A DNA stretch of 64,000 nt from the NCBI GenBank assembly GCA_963711095.1, contig CAVQCX010000017.1, forward strand, positions 124,001-188,000. Reading direction: 5' to 3'. The position numbers were made by a program, and so were the translations under genes. The notes below the pieces were generated by a model. That model was not told the DNA's origin. It did no database searches and saw nothing but the letters and a program-made list of their open reading frames with translations. This DNA comes from CAVQCX01 sp963711095. Lineage in GTDB: Bacteria; Pseudomonadota; Gammaproteobacteria; Chromatiales; Chromatiaceae. This document shows, piece by piece, positions 45,491 through 53,964 of this stretch (positions are counted from its first letter, which is position 1; each line of letters opens with the position of its first letter).

Positions 45491-45961
45491 TCAACCCTCG
45501 TCGGCCTCCCGCCAGCGCCGCTCGGCGCTCTCGTCCGAGGCCCGCCTCTCCACCCAGCGCTCGCCCGAGGGGGTACGCTCCTTCTTCCAGAACGGGGCAC
45601 GGGTCTTCAGGTAGTCGATGACGAATTCGCAGGCCCGGAAGGCCTCGCCGCGATGGCGGCTCGCCACCGCGACCAGCACGATGGGGTCGCTCGGGTGCAG
45701 CTCGCCGACCCGATGCACGACCCGGATCACCTCGGGCTGCCAGCGATCGAGCGCCTGCGCACAGATGGCCTCCAGCGCCCTCTCGGTCATGCCCGGGTAG
45801 TGCTCCAGGCGCATGGATTCCACAGGCCCGTCCTCGCTCAGGTCCCTCATCAGGCCGAGAAAGCTCACCAGAGCCCCGACCCGCGGGTAGGCCTCCCGCA
45901 GTCGGGCCAGCTCGGCGTCGGGATCGACCGGCTCGGACTGAACGGAGATGGAGATGGACAT
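45491..45961 (-). CDS. moaE: Molybdopterin synthase catalytic subunit
   Basis: 156 residues. Family segments GALVSFLGLMRDL, MRLEHYPGMTERALEAI, VHRVGELHPSDPIVLVAVASRHRGEAF, and DYLKTRAPFWKKERTPSGERWVE with the catalytic lysines. With MoaD it inserts the dithiolene sulfurs into precursor Z. It ends the moaB-moeA-moaD-moaE operon. Confidence 0.96.
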   Translation of the reverse strand: MSISISVQSEPVDPDAELARLREAYPRVGALVSFLGLMRDLSEDGPVESMRLEHYPGMTERALEAICAQALDRWQPEVIRVVHRVGELHPSDPIVLVAVASRHRGEAFRACEFVIDYLKTRAPFWKKERTPSGERWVERRASDESAERRWREADEG

Positions 45962-45985
45962 GGCGTGCCTCCGAGGCTGCGCGGA

Positions 45986-46240
45986 TCAGCCCCCTGTCAC
46001 CGGGGGAAAGATCCCGACCTCGTTGCCGTCGGCGATGGCCTGCCCGGGGGCCGCCATCTCCTGGCCCACCGCCACCAGCAGCCGCCGCTCCGGGGCCAGG
46101 GCGTCCGCCCAGCGCCCGCCCCGGGCCCGCAGGTGATCCAGCAGCCCTTGCACGTCGGCGACCCCCGCGGGCAGCTCCAGCTGTTCCTCGCCGACACCCA
46201 GGCGCTCGCGCAGTGAGGCGAAGTAGAGCAGGTGGATCAC
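45986..46240 (-). CDS. moaD: Molybdopterin synthase sulfur-carrier subunit
   Basis: 84 residues from GTG 46240: VIHLLYFASLRERLGVGEEQLELPAG ... ADGNEVGIFPPVTGG. It ends in the GlyGly tail that is thiocarboxylated. The GTG overlaps the natural moeA stop (GTGA). In the sequence as given, the extra base in moeA makes this frame continuous with the upstream moeA frame, producing an apparent MoeA-MoaD fusion. I treat it as a separate gene. Confidence 0.9.
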   Translation of the reverse strand: MIHLLYFASLRERLGVGEEQLELPAGVADVQGLLDHLRARGGRWADALAPERRLLVAVGQEMAAPGQAIADGNEVGIFPPVTGG

Positions 46241-47476
46241 GCCAGCAGATCGCTGAAGGGAAGGAAGTCGACCGGGTCGCCGACGTGCAGGCTCCGCCCT
46301 TCGGGCAGGACCACCAGACCGTCGGCCCAGGTCACCGAGGCTCAGCACCGCCGAGGAGCGACTCGGATGCACCAGGACCCGGCCCTCCCCGTCCGGGCCA
46401 AGCTCCAGCCGGGCCCGATGGAATTCCCGGCGCTTGTCGGGCCTCGGCCAGTCGAAGCCCACCGGGGCGCGCAGCGGCCGCGGCAGGAAATCGCTGCGCC
46501 CCTGACGCTTGAGGATGAACGGCCGGGCGAACAGCACCAAGGTCACGAACAGGGAGACCGGGTTGCCGGGGGCCCCCAGAAACGGGGTGTCGCCGATGTG
46601 ACCAAAGGCCACCGGTTTGCCGGGACGGATGGCGACGCGCCAAAGATCCAGGCTGCCCAGGCGCTCCACCGCCGGTTTCACGTGATCCTCCTCGCCCACC
46701 GAGACCCCGCCGGATGCCAGCACCAGATCGGCCTCGCGCGCGCCATGCGCCAGGGCCGCCAGGGTGGCCTCCAGACTGTCCTCGACGATCCCCAAGTCCA
46801 GGACCTCGCAGCCAAGCGCCTGCAGCAGCCCCATGGCCGTGAACAGGTTGGAGTTGTAGATCTTGCCGGGGGTCAATGGCCGCCCCGGCATCACCAGCTC
46901 GTCACCGCTGGCAAACACCGCCACCCGCAGGCGACGCACCAGCTGCAGCTCGGCCACGCCGACCGAGGCGGCCAGGCCCAGGTGCTGGGGCAGCAACCGG
47001 GTGCCCGGGGCGATGATCTCGGCCCCGGCAGCGATATCCTCGCCGCGGCGGCGCAGGTTGGCACCGGACCGAACCTCGGTCTCGACTACCACGCCATCGC
47101 CGTCGGGGCGGCAGCGCTCCTGCATGACCACCGCGTCCGCCCCCTCGGGAATCGGCGCCCCGGTGAAGATGCGCGCGGCGGTGCCAGGCTGCAGAGGCTC
47201 GGGTGCGCGGCCGGCCGGCACGCGCTGGGACAGAGGCAGGCGGGCCCCGGGTGTGGGCACGTCGGCGGCGCGCAGGGCGTAGCCATCCATGGCGCTGTTG
47301 TCCCAGCCGGGCACATCGATCCGGCTCCTGACCGGCGCCGCGAGGACCCGGCCGAGCGCCGCGGACAACGGCAGGGTCTCGGTCTCGGTGAGCGGTACCG
47401 CCTGGCCCAGCAGGAGATCCAGGGCCTGGTCGTAGCCCTTGAGGTCCGCCGGGGTCGGGGTGCAGTCGCTGTCCAT
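46237..47476 (-). pseudogene. moeA: Molybdopterin molybdenumtransferase MoeA with one extra nucleotide near the 3' end
   Basis: The first about 380 residues are fully typical: PGWDNSAMDGYALRAADV, GAPIPEGADAVVMQE, ASGDELVMPGRPLTPGKIYNSN, ASGGVSVGEEDHVKPAVERLG, RPGKPVAFG, GAPGNPVSLFVT. After SSAVLS the frame shifts to GDLGRRSGGPARRAEPARR; the correct C-terminus WADGLVVLPEGRSLHVGDPVDFLPFSDLLA lies one frame over and ends at TGA 46237. Removing one G of GAGGCTC (plus strand 46339-46340) restores 412 residues. MoeA inserts molybdate into molybdopterin. It is either a recent mutation or a sequence error. Confidence 0.9.
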
Positions 47477-47515
47477 GGGCTCTGAGATGGGCCGGGGCGG
47501 AGACGCCGCGAGCCG

Positions 47516-48046
47516 CTAGCGCTCGCCCAGCCGCGGGATCAGCATGGCGAAGTTACAGGGCCGGGTGCGCCGATCGAGCTGGGCCCTGAGGATACGCTCC
47601 CAGGCCGTTCGGCAGGCCCCCGTGGAGCCGGGCAGACAAAACAGGAAGGTGCTGTTGGCCACCCCGGCCAGGCAGCGCGACTGCACGGTGGAGGTGCCGA
47701 TCTCCTCGAAGGAGACCTGGCGGAACAGCTCGCCGAAGCCCTCGATCACCTTGTCGAGCAGGGGCCCGAGCGCCTCCGGGGTGTTGTCCCGGCCGGTGAT
47801 ACCGGTGCCCCCGGTGGAGATCACCACGTGGACTTCGGGATCGGCGATCCAGCGCGACAGCACCGCCCGGAGCTGGTAGACGTCGTCGCGCACTATCGCC
47901 TTGTCCACCACCCGATGGCCGGCCAGCCCGGCGGCCTCGCGCAGATACTGCCCAGAGCTGTCGTTGGCCTCGGTGCGGGAGTCGGAGACCGTCAGCACAG
48001 CAATGCTGAGGGGCGCAAAATCCAGGGGCTCGGAGTGATGGGACAT
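47516..48046 (-). CDS. moaB: Molybdenum cofactor biosynthesis protein B
   Basis: 176 residues from ATG 48046. MogA/MoaB fold with LSIAVLTVSDSRTEANDSSGQYL, VVISTGGTGITGRDNTPEALGPLLDK, and STVQSRCLAGVANSTFLFCLPGSTGACRTAW. It adenylylates molybdopterin or is an accessory homologue of MogA. The frame opens further upstream to 48151, but that sequence is not conserved. First gene of the operon. Confidence 0.95.
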   Translation of the reverse strand: MSHHSEPLDFAPLSIAVLTVSDSRTEANDSSGQYLREAAGLAGHRVVDKAIVRDDVYQLRAVLSRWIADPEVHVVISTGGTGITGRDNTPEALGPLLDKVIEGFGELFRQVSFEEIGTSTVQSRCLAGVANSTFLFCLPGSTGACRTAWERILRAQLDRRTRPCNFAMLIPRLGER

Positions 48047-48212
48047 GACGGGGCTACCCCTCAGTTGCTTGGCCGCGCCAGGCCCTCTGGAGCGACTGGC
48101 CTGATCCACCAGGCCGCCGACGGACCCCGCGGCGGCCGCCCAGTTAGCCATTGCGCCACTGCGGCCCCGCGCCCACCTTGATCCCGGTCAAGCACCGGCC
48201 GGGGCAGCCGCT

Positions 48213-48584
48213 TTAGAGATACTTGGGCACCAGCAGCAACCCCCAGACCGACGCCGCAAGCACGATGCTGAGAAACACCGCGGCCGATGCGATGTCCTTG
48301 GCACGCTTGGACAGCTGGTGGCGCTCCATACCGACCCGGTCCACGTTGGCCTCGATAGCCGAGTTCAGCAGCTCGACGATGGGCACCATGAGCGCGCTGC
48401 CCACCAGGATCGCCCGCTCCACGCCGTTGTCGCCCAGGCAGATGCCGAGCGGCAGCATTACCAGCATCAGCCAGACCTCCTGGCGAAATGCCTCCTCGTG
48501 CCTGAAGCAGGACCGGAAGCCCGCCATGGAGAATCCGAAAGCGTTGACGAGGCGTTTCAGTCCTCTGGCGGTCTGGTAGGCCAA
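48213..48584 (-). CDS. dgkA: Diacylglycerol kinase
   Basis: 123 residues, three membrane helices. Conserved GLKRLVNAFGFSMAGFRSCFRHEEAFRQE, VPIVELLNSAIEANVDRVGMERHQLSKRAKDIASAAVFLSI. It recycles diacylglycerol from membrane-derived oligosaccharide or LPS modification to phosphatidic acid. Confidence 0.97.
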   Translation of the reverse strand: MAYQTARGLKRLVNAFGFSMAGFRSCFRHEEAFRQEVWLMLVMLPLGICLGDNGVERAILVGSALMVPIVELLNSAIEANVDRVGMERHQLSKRAKDIASAAVFLSIVLAASVWGLLLVPKYL

Positions 48585-48623
48585 GGTACGATGGTCGCGG
48601 CAAGGGTCGACGCAGCCCGCCCA

Positions 48624-50090
48624 CTATATTCCGGGCCCGTCGGGCTCGGGATGCCAGGCAAGATCCAGCTCCCGGGCTGCCCGTACGTCATCGAGACGGC
48701 GCACCGGCAAGGTGTAGGGAGCCCCCTTGAGCGATTCGGGCTGAGTCTCCGCCTCGGCCTTGATCCGGGCCATCGCCTCGACGAATCCGTCGAGCTCCTC
48801 GCGGGTCTCGGTCTCGGTCGGCTCCACCAGCAGGCACTCGGGCACCAGCAGCGGGAAGTAGGTGGTCGGTGGATGGTAGCCGTAGTCGAGCAGGCGCTTG
48901 GCGAAATCCATGGCGGTCACGCCCAGCTCGCGGGCCTGACGCTTGAGCGTGATGATGAACTCATGGGTCGCGCGGCGCCCGGGATAGGCCGCATCGAAGC
49001 CTGCGTCGCGCAGGCGCTTGAGCAGATAGTTGGCGTTCAGGGTCGAGAGCTCGGCCACGCGAGGCATGCCCTCGCGGCCCAGCAGCCGGGCGTACACATA
49101 GGCCCGCAGCAGGACCCCGGCGTTGCCGGCGAACGCCGACAGGCGCCCGATGCTCTGGGGGCGCTGCCGCTCGGTCAGCCAGTAGTAGTCCCGGCCGTCA
49201 CAGGCCACCATAGGGACCGGCAGAAAGGGCTCCAGGCGCGCGCTCACCCCCACCGGCCCCGCACCCGGTCCGCCGCCGCCGTGGGGCGTCGAGAAGGTCT
49301 TGTGCAGGTTCATGTGGATGACGTCGAATCCCATGTCGCCGGGGCGGACCTTGCCGAGGATCGCGTTGAGGTTGGCCCCGTCATAGTAGAGCAGCCCGCC
49401 CGCCTGATGGACCAGCCGGGCGATCTCCCCGATGCGCCGCTCGAACACCCCCAGGGTGGAGGGATTGGTCAGCATGATGCCGGCGGTCTGGGGACCGAGC
49501 GCGGCCTTGAGCGCCTGGATGTCGCAATCCCCATCGGCCCCGGTGGGCACCTCCCGCACCTGGTACCCGCACATCACCGCGGAGGCCGGATTGGTGCCAT
49601 GAGCGGCATCGGGGACCAGGATCTCGGTGCGTGCGGCGTCGCCGCGAGAGCGGTGGTAGGCACGGATCATCGCCACCCCGGCGAGCTTCCCCTGGGCGCC
49701 GGCGGCAGGCGTCAGGGACACCGCCTGCATGCCGGTGACGGTCTTGAGGATCTCCTGGAGCTCGTACAGACAGGCCAGGAAGCCCTGGCTGTGGGAGTCC
49801 GGTGCCAGGGGATGTCGAGCCAGCAGCCCGGGGAGCATGGCGAGGCTGTTGCAGGCCCGCGGGTTGTACTTCATGGTGCACGAGCCCAGCGGGTAGAAGT
49901 GGGTGTCGATGGAGAAGTTCTTCTGGGACAGGCGGGTGTAGTGGCGCACCACCTGCAGCTCCGACACCTCGGGCAGGGCGGGCGCCGTGCGTCGGCGCAG
50001 CCCCTGCGGAATCCCCGGTGTCTCCGGCAGACTGGACGGCGCCTGGGAGGGCGCCCGTCGGCCGTTTCGCGATTGTTCCTGGATCAGCAT
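48624..50090 (-). CDS. gcvPB: Glycine dehydrogenase (decarboxylating) subunit 2
   Basis: 488 residues from ATG 50090. It starts with a short variable arm, then LPEVSELQVVRHYTRLSQKNFSIDTHFYPLGSCTMKYNP. It has LVPDAAHGTNPASAVMCGY and the PLP-lysine motif HMNLHKTFSTPHGGGGPGAGPVGV. This is the PLP-binding half of a two-subunit P-protein. With GcvPA it decarboxylates glycine and passes aminomethyl to GcvH. The frame is open further upstream but not conserved. Confidence 0.97.
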   Translation of the reverse strand: MLIQEQSRNGRRAPSQAPSSLPETPGIPQGLRRRTAPALPEVSELQVVRHYTRLSQKNFSIDTHFYPLGSCTMKYNPRACNSLAMLPGLLARHPLAPDSHSQGFLACLYELQEILKTVTGMQAVSLTPAAGAQGKLAGVAMIRAYHRSRGDAARTEILVPDAAHGTNPASAVMCGYQVREVPTGADGDCDIQALKAALGPQTAGIMLTNPSTLGVFERRIGEIARLVHQAGGLLYYDGANLNAILGKVRPGDMGFDVIHMNLHKTFSTPHGGGGPGAGPVGVSARLEPFLPVPMVACDGRDYYWLTERQRPQSIGRLSAFAGNAGVLLRAYVYARLLGREGMPRVAELSTLNANYLLKRLRDAGFDAAYPGRRATHEFIITLKRQARELGVTAMDFAKRLLDYGYHPPTTYFPLLVPECLLVEPTETETREELDGFVEAMARIKAEAETQPESLKGAPYTLPVRRLDDVRAARELDLAWHPEPDGPGI

Positions 50091-50181
50091 GGATCGCCAT
50101 CCGACGTCAGAGGCCGGGGACGGGCCGGACCGCGACCGCGGCAACCCGCTCCGCCGGCTCGATGGAGCCGGGCGCGCCGCC

Positions 50182-50679
50182 TCAGAGCGCGGCAATCGCC
50201 TGGTCGTAGTCCGGCTCGCTGCCGATCTCCCGCACCAGCTGCGTATAGACCACCTGGTTATCGGCGTCGAGCACCACCACCGCTCGCGCCGTGATACCGG
50301 CGAGCGGACCGTCCACGATGAGCACGCCGTAGTCTTTGGCGAAGTTGCGTGAGCGCATCATGCTCAGGGTCTTGACGCCCTCTATGTCCTCGGCGCCGCA
50401 GAAACGGCCCTGGGCAAACGGCAGGTCCGCAGACACCACCAGCACCACTACATCATCGCGCTGGCCGAGACGCTCGTTGAAGATCTTGGTGGACGTGGCG
50501 CAGACCCCGGTGTCGAGGCTGGGAACGATGCTGATCAGCTTCTTCTTGTCCGCGAAATCGGCAAGGCTGCGGTCCGTGAGGCCGGAATCGACCAGCCGGA
50601 AGTCGGGTGCCTGACTGCCGACGGCCGGCAGCGATCCGCTGGTATGGCAGGGATTGCCTTTGAGGGTGATAGCGGCCAT
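50182..50679 (-). CDS. tpx: Thiol peroxidase Tpx
   Basis: 165 residues from ATG 50679. Atypical 2-Cys peroxiredoxin: ITLKGNPCHTSGSLPAVGSQAPDF, peroxidatic Cys in SLDTGVCATSTKIFNE, resolving Cys in PFAQGRFCGAEDIEGVKTLS. It reduces lipid and alkyl hydroperoxides using thioredoxin. It lies between gcvPA (62 bp upstream) and gcvPB (91 bp downstream), on the same strand, so it is probably cotranscribed with the glycine-cleavage genes. Confidence 0.96.
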   Translation of the reverse strand: MAAITLKGNPCHTSGSLPAVGSQAPDFRLVDSGLTDRSLADFADKKKLISIVPSLDTGVCATSTKIFNERLGQRDDVVVLVVSADLPFAQGRFCGAEDIEGVKTLSMMRSRNFAKDYGVLIVDGPLAGITARAVVVLDADNQVVYTQLVREIGSEPDYDQAIAAL

Positions 50680-50741
50680 GTTCTGTGTCTCCTCTCTGGG
50701 GTCTGGTCTCGGATGGAAGGGGATAGCTGCGCGGAGGACGC

Positions 50742-52139
50742 TCAGATCTTGGGCTGGACAGGGCAGCGGGCCTCGCTGCGGGTCTTCAGCACCCGCTCCA
50801 GCTTCTGGGCGAAGGCGTCGCACTCCTCGGGTGTTCGTTTCTCGGTGGCGCACACCAGCAGCGCGTTGCCCAGCTCGGGATAGTCTGCGCTCAGGTCGTA
50901 GCCGCCCAGTAGGTTATGCGCCGCCAATGACCGCAATACGTCGGCCACGGGCGCGCCGATCTGCAGGACCCGCTCGTGGAAGACCGGTCCCGAGAACAGC
51001 GGCGCGACCCCCGGGATGGCGCTCAGCCGAGCCACCAGCTGCGCCGTGCGCGCGTGGCAGGTCGCGGCCACCCGCTCCAGCCCCTGGGCACCGAGCAGCG
51101 CCATGTGGATAGTGGCGGCAGTGACCAAGAGGCCCTGGTTGGTGCAGATGTTCGAGGTCGCCTTGGAGCGGCGGATGTGCTGCTCGCGGGCCTGCAGGGT
51201 CAGGGCGAAGCCGCCCTTGCCCTCGGCATCCAGGGTGCGCCCGATGATCCGCCCGGGCATCTGCCGGACGTGCTCCCTGCGGCAGCACATGAAGCCGAAA
51301 TAGGGGCCGCCGGAGGACAGGGGCACCCCCAGGGGCTGGCCCTCGCCGCAGCAGATGTCGACCCCGCCCTCACCCCATTCCCCGGGCGGCTTGAGCAGCG
51401 CCAGGCTCAGGGGGTTGACCAGGCCGATGGCCAGGGCGCCGTTGGCCTGCGCCCAGGCGCTCAGGGCATCCACCGCCTCGAGAGCCCCGAAAAAATTCGG
51501 CTGGGCGATCACCAGCGCCGCGAAATCACCGCCGGCATGCGCCTGCAGGCCAGCCAGGTCGGTCGTCCCGGTCTCAGGGTCGAATGCGAGCTCCACCAGC
51601 TCCAGGCCCTGGCTGTGCACAATGCTGCGCACTGTGGCCCGGTAGGCCGGGCTCAGGGCGCGCGGGACCAGTACCCGCCGGGACCGGGACCTGCGGTTGC
51701 AGCGCACCGCCATGAGCACCGCCTCAGCCAGGGCGGAGGCGCCGTCGTAGAGCGAGGCGTTGGAGCAGTCCATCGCCGTCAGCGCCGTCATCATCGACTG
51801 GTATTCGTAGACCAGCTGCAGGGTGCCCTGGCTGGCCTCGGCCTGATAGGGGGTATAGGCGCTGTAGAGCTCGCCCCGGGTCGCGATCTGCCAGACCGCC
51901 GCCGGGATATGATGATCGTATGCGCCGGCCCCGATGAAGCAGGCAGGCTCGCCGTCCGCCCGGGCGCGGGCGCCCATCAGAGCGGCCACGTCCATCTCGC
52001 ACAGACCCGACGGGATGCCCTCGAGACCTCCACAGCGCAGGTCCTGGGGGATCTCCTCAAACAGCGTCTCGGTGCTGGGGACACCGATCACCGCCAGCAT
52101 CTCCCTGACATCCGCCTCGGTGTGGGGACTGAACGGCAT
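50742..52139 (-). CDS. gcvPA: Glycine dehydrogenase (decarboxylating) subunit 1
   Basis: 465 residues, the usual length of the N-terminal P-protein half. Conserved FSPHTEADVREMLAVIG, FIGAGAYDHHIPAAVWQIATRGELYSAYTPYQAEASQGTLQLVYEYQSMMTALTAMDCSNASLYDGASALAEA, and RIIGRTLDAEGKGGFALTLQAREQHIRR. It forms a heterotetramer with GcvPB. It lies between gcvH and tpx. Confidence 0.97.
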   Translation of the reverse strand: MPFSPHTEADVREMLAVIGVPSTETLFEEIPQDLRCGGLEGIPSGLCEMDVAALMGARARADGEPACFIGAGAYDHHIPAAVWQIATRGELYSAYTPYQAEASQGTLQLVYEYQSMMTALTAMDCSNASLYDGASALAEAVLMAVRCNRRSRSRRVLVPRALSPAYRATVRSIVHSQGLELVELAFDPETGTTDLAGLQAHAGGDFAALVIAQPNFFGALEAVDALSAWAQANGALAIGLVNPLSLALLKPPGEWGEGGVDICCGEGQPLGVPLSSGGPYFGFMCCRREHVRQMPGRIIGRTLDAEGKGGFALTLQAREQHIRRSKATSNICTNQGLLVTAATIHMALLGAQGLERVAATCHARTAQLVARLSAIPGVAPLFSGPVFHERVLQIGAPVADVLRSLAAHNLLGGYDLSADYPELGNALLVCATEKRTPEECDAFAQKLERVLKTRSEARCPVQPKI

Positions 52140-52148
52140 GGCGAAAGC

Positions 52149-52544
52149 TCAGTCCTCTTCGGCCCGCACCGCCGCGGCGTAGGCCTCGGCATCGAGCAGC
52201 GCCGCGAGCTGCTCGGGCTGGGAGAGCTTGACCTTGAAGATCCAGCCATCGCCGTACGGCGCCTCGTTGATCCGTTCGGGCGCGTCCACCAGGGCGGTGT
52301 TGACCGCGATCACCTCGCCGGAGACCGGGCTGTAGACGTCCGATGCGGCCTTGACCGACTCGACCACGGCACACTCGCCGCCCGGCTCGACCGCGCTGCC
52401 GACCTCGGGAAGCTCAACGAACACCAGATCGCCGAGCAGCTCCTGGGCATGGTCCGTGATGCCGACCGTGACGCTGGCGTCGCCGTCGTCGCGCACCCAT
52501 TCGTGAGACTTGGTGTATCTGAGATCGCTGGGCAATTCGCTCAT
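52149..52544 (-). CDS. gcvH: Glycine cleavage system H protein
   Basis: 131 residues from ATG 52544. It begins LPSDLRYTKSHEWVRDDG and has the lipoylation site in VVESVKAASDVYSPVSGEV and the end ALLDAEAYAAAVRAEED. Lipoyl-GcvH shuttles the aminomethyl group between P, T and L proteins. 9 bp upstream of gcvPA. The frame extends a little upstream, without conserved sequence. Confidence 0.97.
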   Translation of the reverse strand: MSELPSDLRYTKSHEWVRDDGDASVTVGITDHAQELLGDLVFVELPEVGSAVEPGGECAVVESVKAASDVYSPVSGEVIAVNTALVDAPERINEAPYGDGWIFKVKLSQPEQLAALLDAEAYAAAVRAEED

Positions 52545-52597
52545 ACTGGTTGTCCTCTTGCTGCCTGGTGCGCAGACCCCCGGGCGCCGGCCCGCCA

Positions 52598-53689
52598 TCA
52601 GATCTGCACGCGTCGCTCGCCGTGGCGGACGAAGGGCAACCGGGTCACCCGCGCCGCCAAGCGCCTGCCCCGTATGTCCACCTCGACCGACTCGCCAATA
52701 TCCCCGTTCACCCGCGCAAAGGCAATGGCCCGCTGGAGGCTCGGGGAGAAGCCCCCCGAGGTGATCTCCCCGACCTGTGCCTCACCTCGAAACAGCTTCT
52801 GATGATCGCGCAGCACGCCGCGGCCCTGAAGCACCAGGCCCACGAAGGCGCCCAGGCGCGGGTCGGCGCGCCGGGCCTCCAGGGCCTCCCGGCCGATGAA
52901 ACGCCGCTCCGCGGGCTCCCAGGCGACGGTCCAGCCGAGCCCCGCCTCCAGGGGCAAGGTGTCTTCGTCCATGTCCGAGCCGTAGAGATTCATCCCGGCC
53001 TCCAGGCGCAGGGTATCGCGCGCCCCAAGACCGCAGGGCCTGGCCCCCGCCGCGGCCAGCGCGCGCCAGAGCCCCTCGGCCGCACCGCTCGGCAGCATGA
53101 TCTCCAAGCCGTCCTCGCCGGTGTAGCCGGTGCGGGCGACCATCCAGTCGTCATCCCAGGCGGCAAAGAAGGGCTTCAGCTCGGCCGCCGGGCCCCTTAG
53201 TGGGCCCGGCACCAGGGGCACCGCGAGGGCACGCGCACTGGGGCCCTGCACCGCGATCATCGCCAGGTCGTTGCGTGGAGTCACCGACACGCCGAGCCCG
53301 GCTGCATGGCCCGCTATCCAGGCCAGGTCCTTCTCGGCCGTGCCGGCGTTGACGACCATGCGGAAGCGATCCTCGGCGAGGAGGTAGACGATGAGGTCGT
53401 CGATCACGCCCCCACGCTCGTTGAGCATGCAGCTGTAGAGGGCCTTGCCCGGCGCGGCAAGCCTGGCCACATCGTTGGCGAGCAGATGGCGCAGCAGCGA
53501 GCGGCTGGCACCGCCGCGCAGATCCAGCACCTGCATGTGAGAGACATCGAACATGCCGGCCGCGCGCCGCACCGCATGGTGCTCCTCGATCTGGGAGCCG
53601 TAGTGCAGGGGCATGTCCCAGCTTCCGAACGGCACCATCCGGGCCCCCATGGCAAGGTGCGCATCGTAAAGGGCGGTTCTGCGGCCCAT
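52598..53689 (-). CDS. gcvT: Aminomethyltransferase (glycine cleavage T protein)
   Basis: 363 residues from ATG 53689, with GGAGG 7-11 nt upstream. Typical RRTALYDAHLAMGARMVPFGSWDMPLHYGSQIEEHHAVRRAAGMFDVSHM, ARTGYTGEDGLEI, DTLRLEAGMNLYGSDMDE, and GEITSGGFSPSLQRAIAFARV. It transfers the methylene group to tetrahydrofolate. First gene of gcvT-gcvH-gcvPA-tpx-gcvPB, behind a riboswitch-like leader. The long upstream open frame is leader sequence, not protein. Confidence 0.97.
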   Translation of the reverse strand: MGRRTALYDAHLAMGARMVPFGSWDMPLHYGSQIEEHHAVRRAAGMFDVSHMQVLDLRGGASRSLLRHLLANDVARLAAPGKALYSCMLNERGGVIDDLIVYLLAEDRFRMVVNAGTAEKDLAWIAGHAAGLGVSVTPRNDLAMIAVQGPSARALAVPLVPGPLRGPAAELKPFFAAWDDDWMVARTGYTGEDGLEIMLPSGAAEGLWRALAAAGARPCGLGARDTLRLEAGMNLYGSDMDEDTLPLEAGLGWTVAWEPAERRFIGREALEARRADPRLGAFVGLVLQGRGVLRDHQKLFRGEAQVGEITSGGFSPSLQRAIAFARVNGDIGESVEVDIRGRRLAARVTRLPFVRHGERRVQI

Positions 53690-53710
53690 CTCGGCCTCCG
53701 ATCTGCGAAG

Positions 53711-53746
53711 AAAAAGGGCGGCACGGGGCCAGTCCCCGTGCCGCCC
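53711..53746 (-). terminator. Leader terminator upstream of gcvT
   Basis: A perfect 13-bp stem (53716-53728 with 53734-53746; GGGCGGCACGGGG and its complement), a 5-nt loop, and a run of five T on the minus strand. It lies between the glycine aptamer and the gcvT ribosome-binding site, so it is the likely expression platform that must be bypassed for gcvT transcription. Confidence 0.9.
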
Positions 53747-53838
53747 CTCTGTCCGAATCCTGCGGGCTCCAACCGGCGCATACGCCGCGTTGCCCCTGCC
53801 CCCTTCGCCGCGCCGGGCGCGACCGCTCTCCAGGAGCC
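53746..53838 (-). ncRNA. Probable glycine riboswitch, single aptamer
   Basis: On the minus strand the leader shows, in the right order and spacing, GGAGAG, GCGAAGG followed by GGCAA, GCAGG, and GGACAGAGG, all hallmarks of the glycine aptamer. A GGCTCC/GGAGCC pair could close the stem. Two deviations: the CTCTC usually paired with GGAGAG is replaced, and there is an extra GGGGCA-like copy in the core loop. Context is strong: it lies directly before gcvT with a terminator behind it and a promoter in front. Single-aptamer forms are known. Confidence 0.68.
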
Positions 53839-53885
53839 TGGCCGACTTGGCGCTGGTCTTCTGCGGGGGCATTGATCGAAGGGCG

Positions 53886-53914
53886 AATATAGCCGTGTCC
53901 GGTGGACCTGCCAA
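53886..53914 (-). promoter_or_regulatory. Sigma-70 promoter of the gcv operon
   Basis: TTGGCA (53909-53914), 17-nt spacer, TATATT (53886-53891) on the minus strand. Transcription would start near 53879, about 40 nt before the aptamer. Confidence 0.75.
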
Positions 53915-53964
53915 GCAAACCCATACACAGGGAGCGGTCGTTGGCGAGCCCGGCGATTCACCGA

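Noticed and set aside
45986..47476. True MoeA-MoaD fusion protein
   Set aside because: The conserved MoeA C-terminus and its stop exist in the neighbouring frame and overlap the moaD start, so the fusion is most simply a one-base artefact or mutation.
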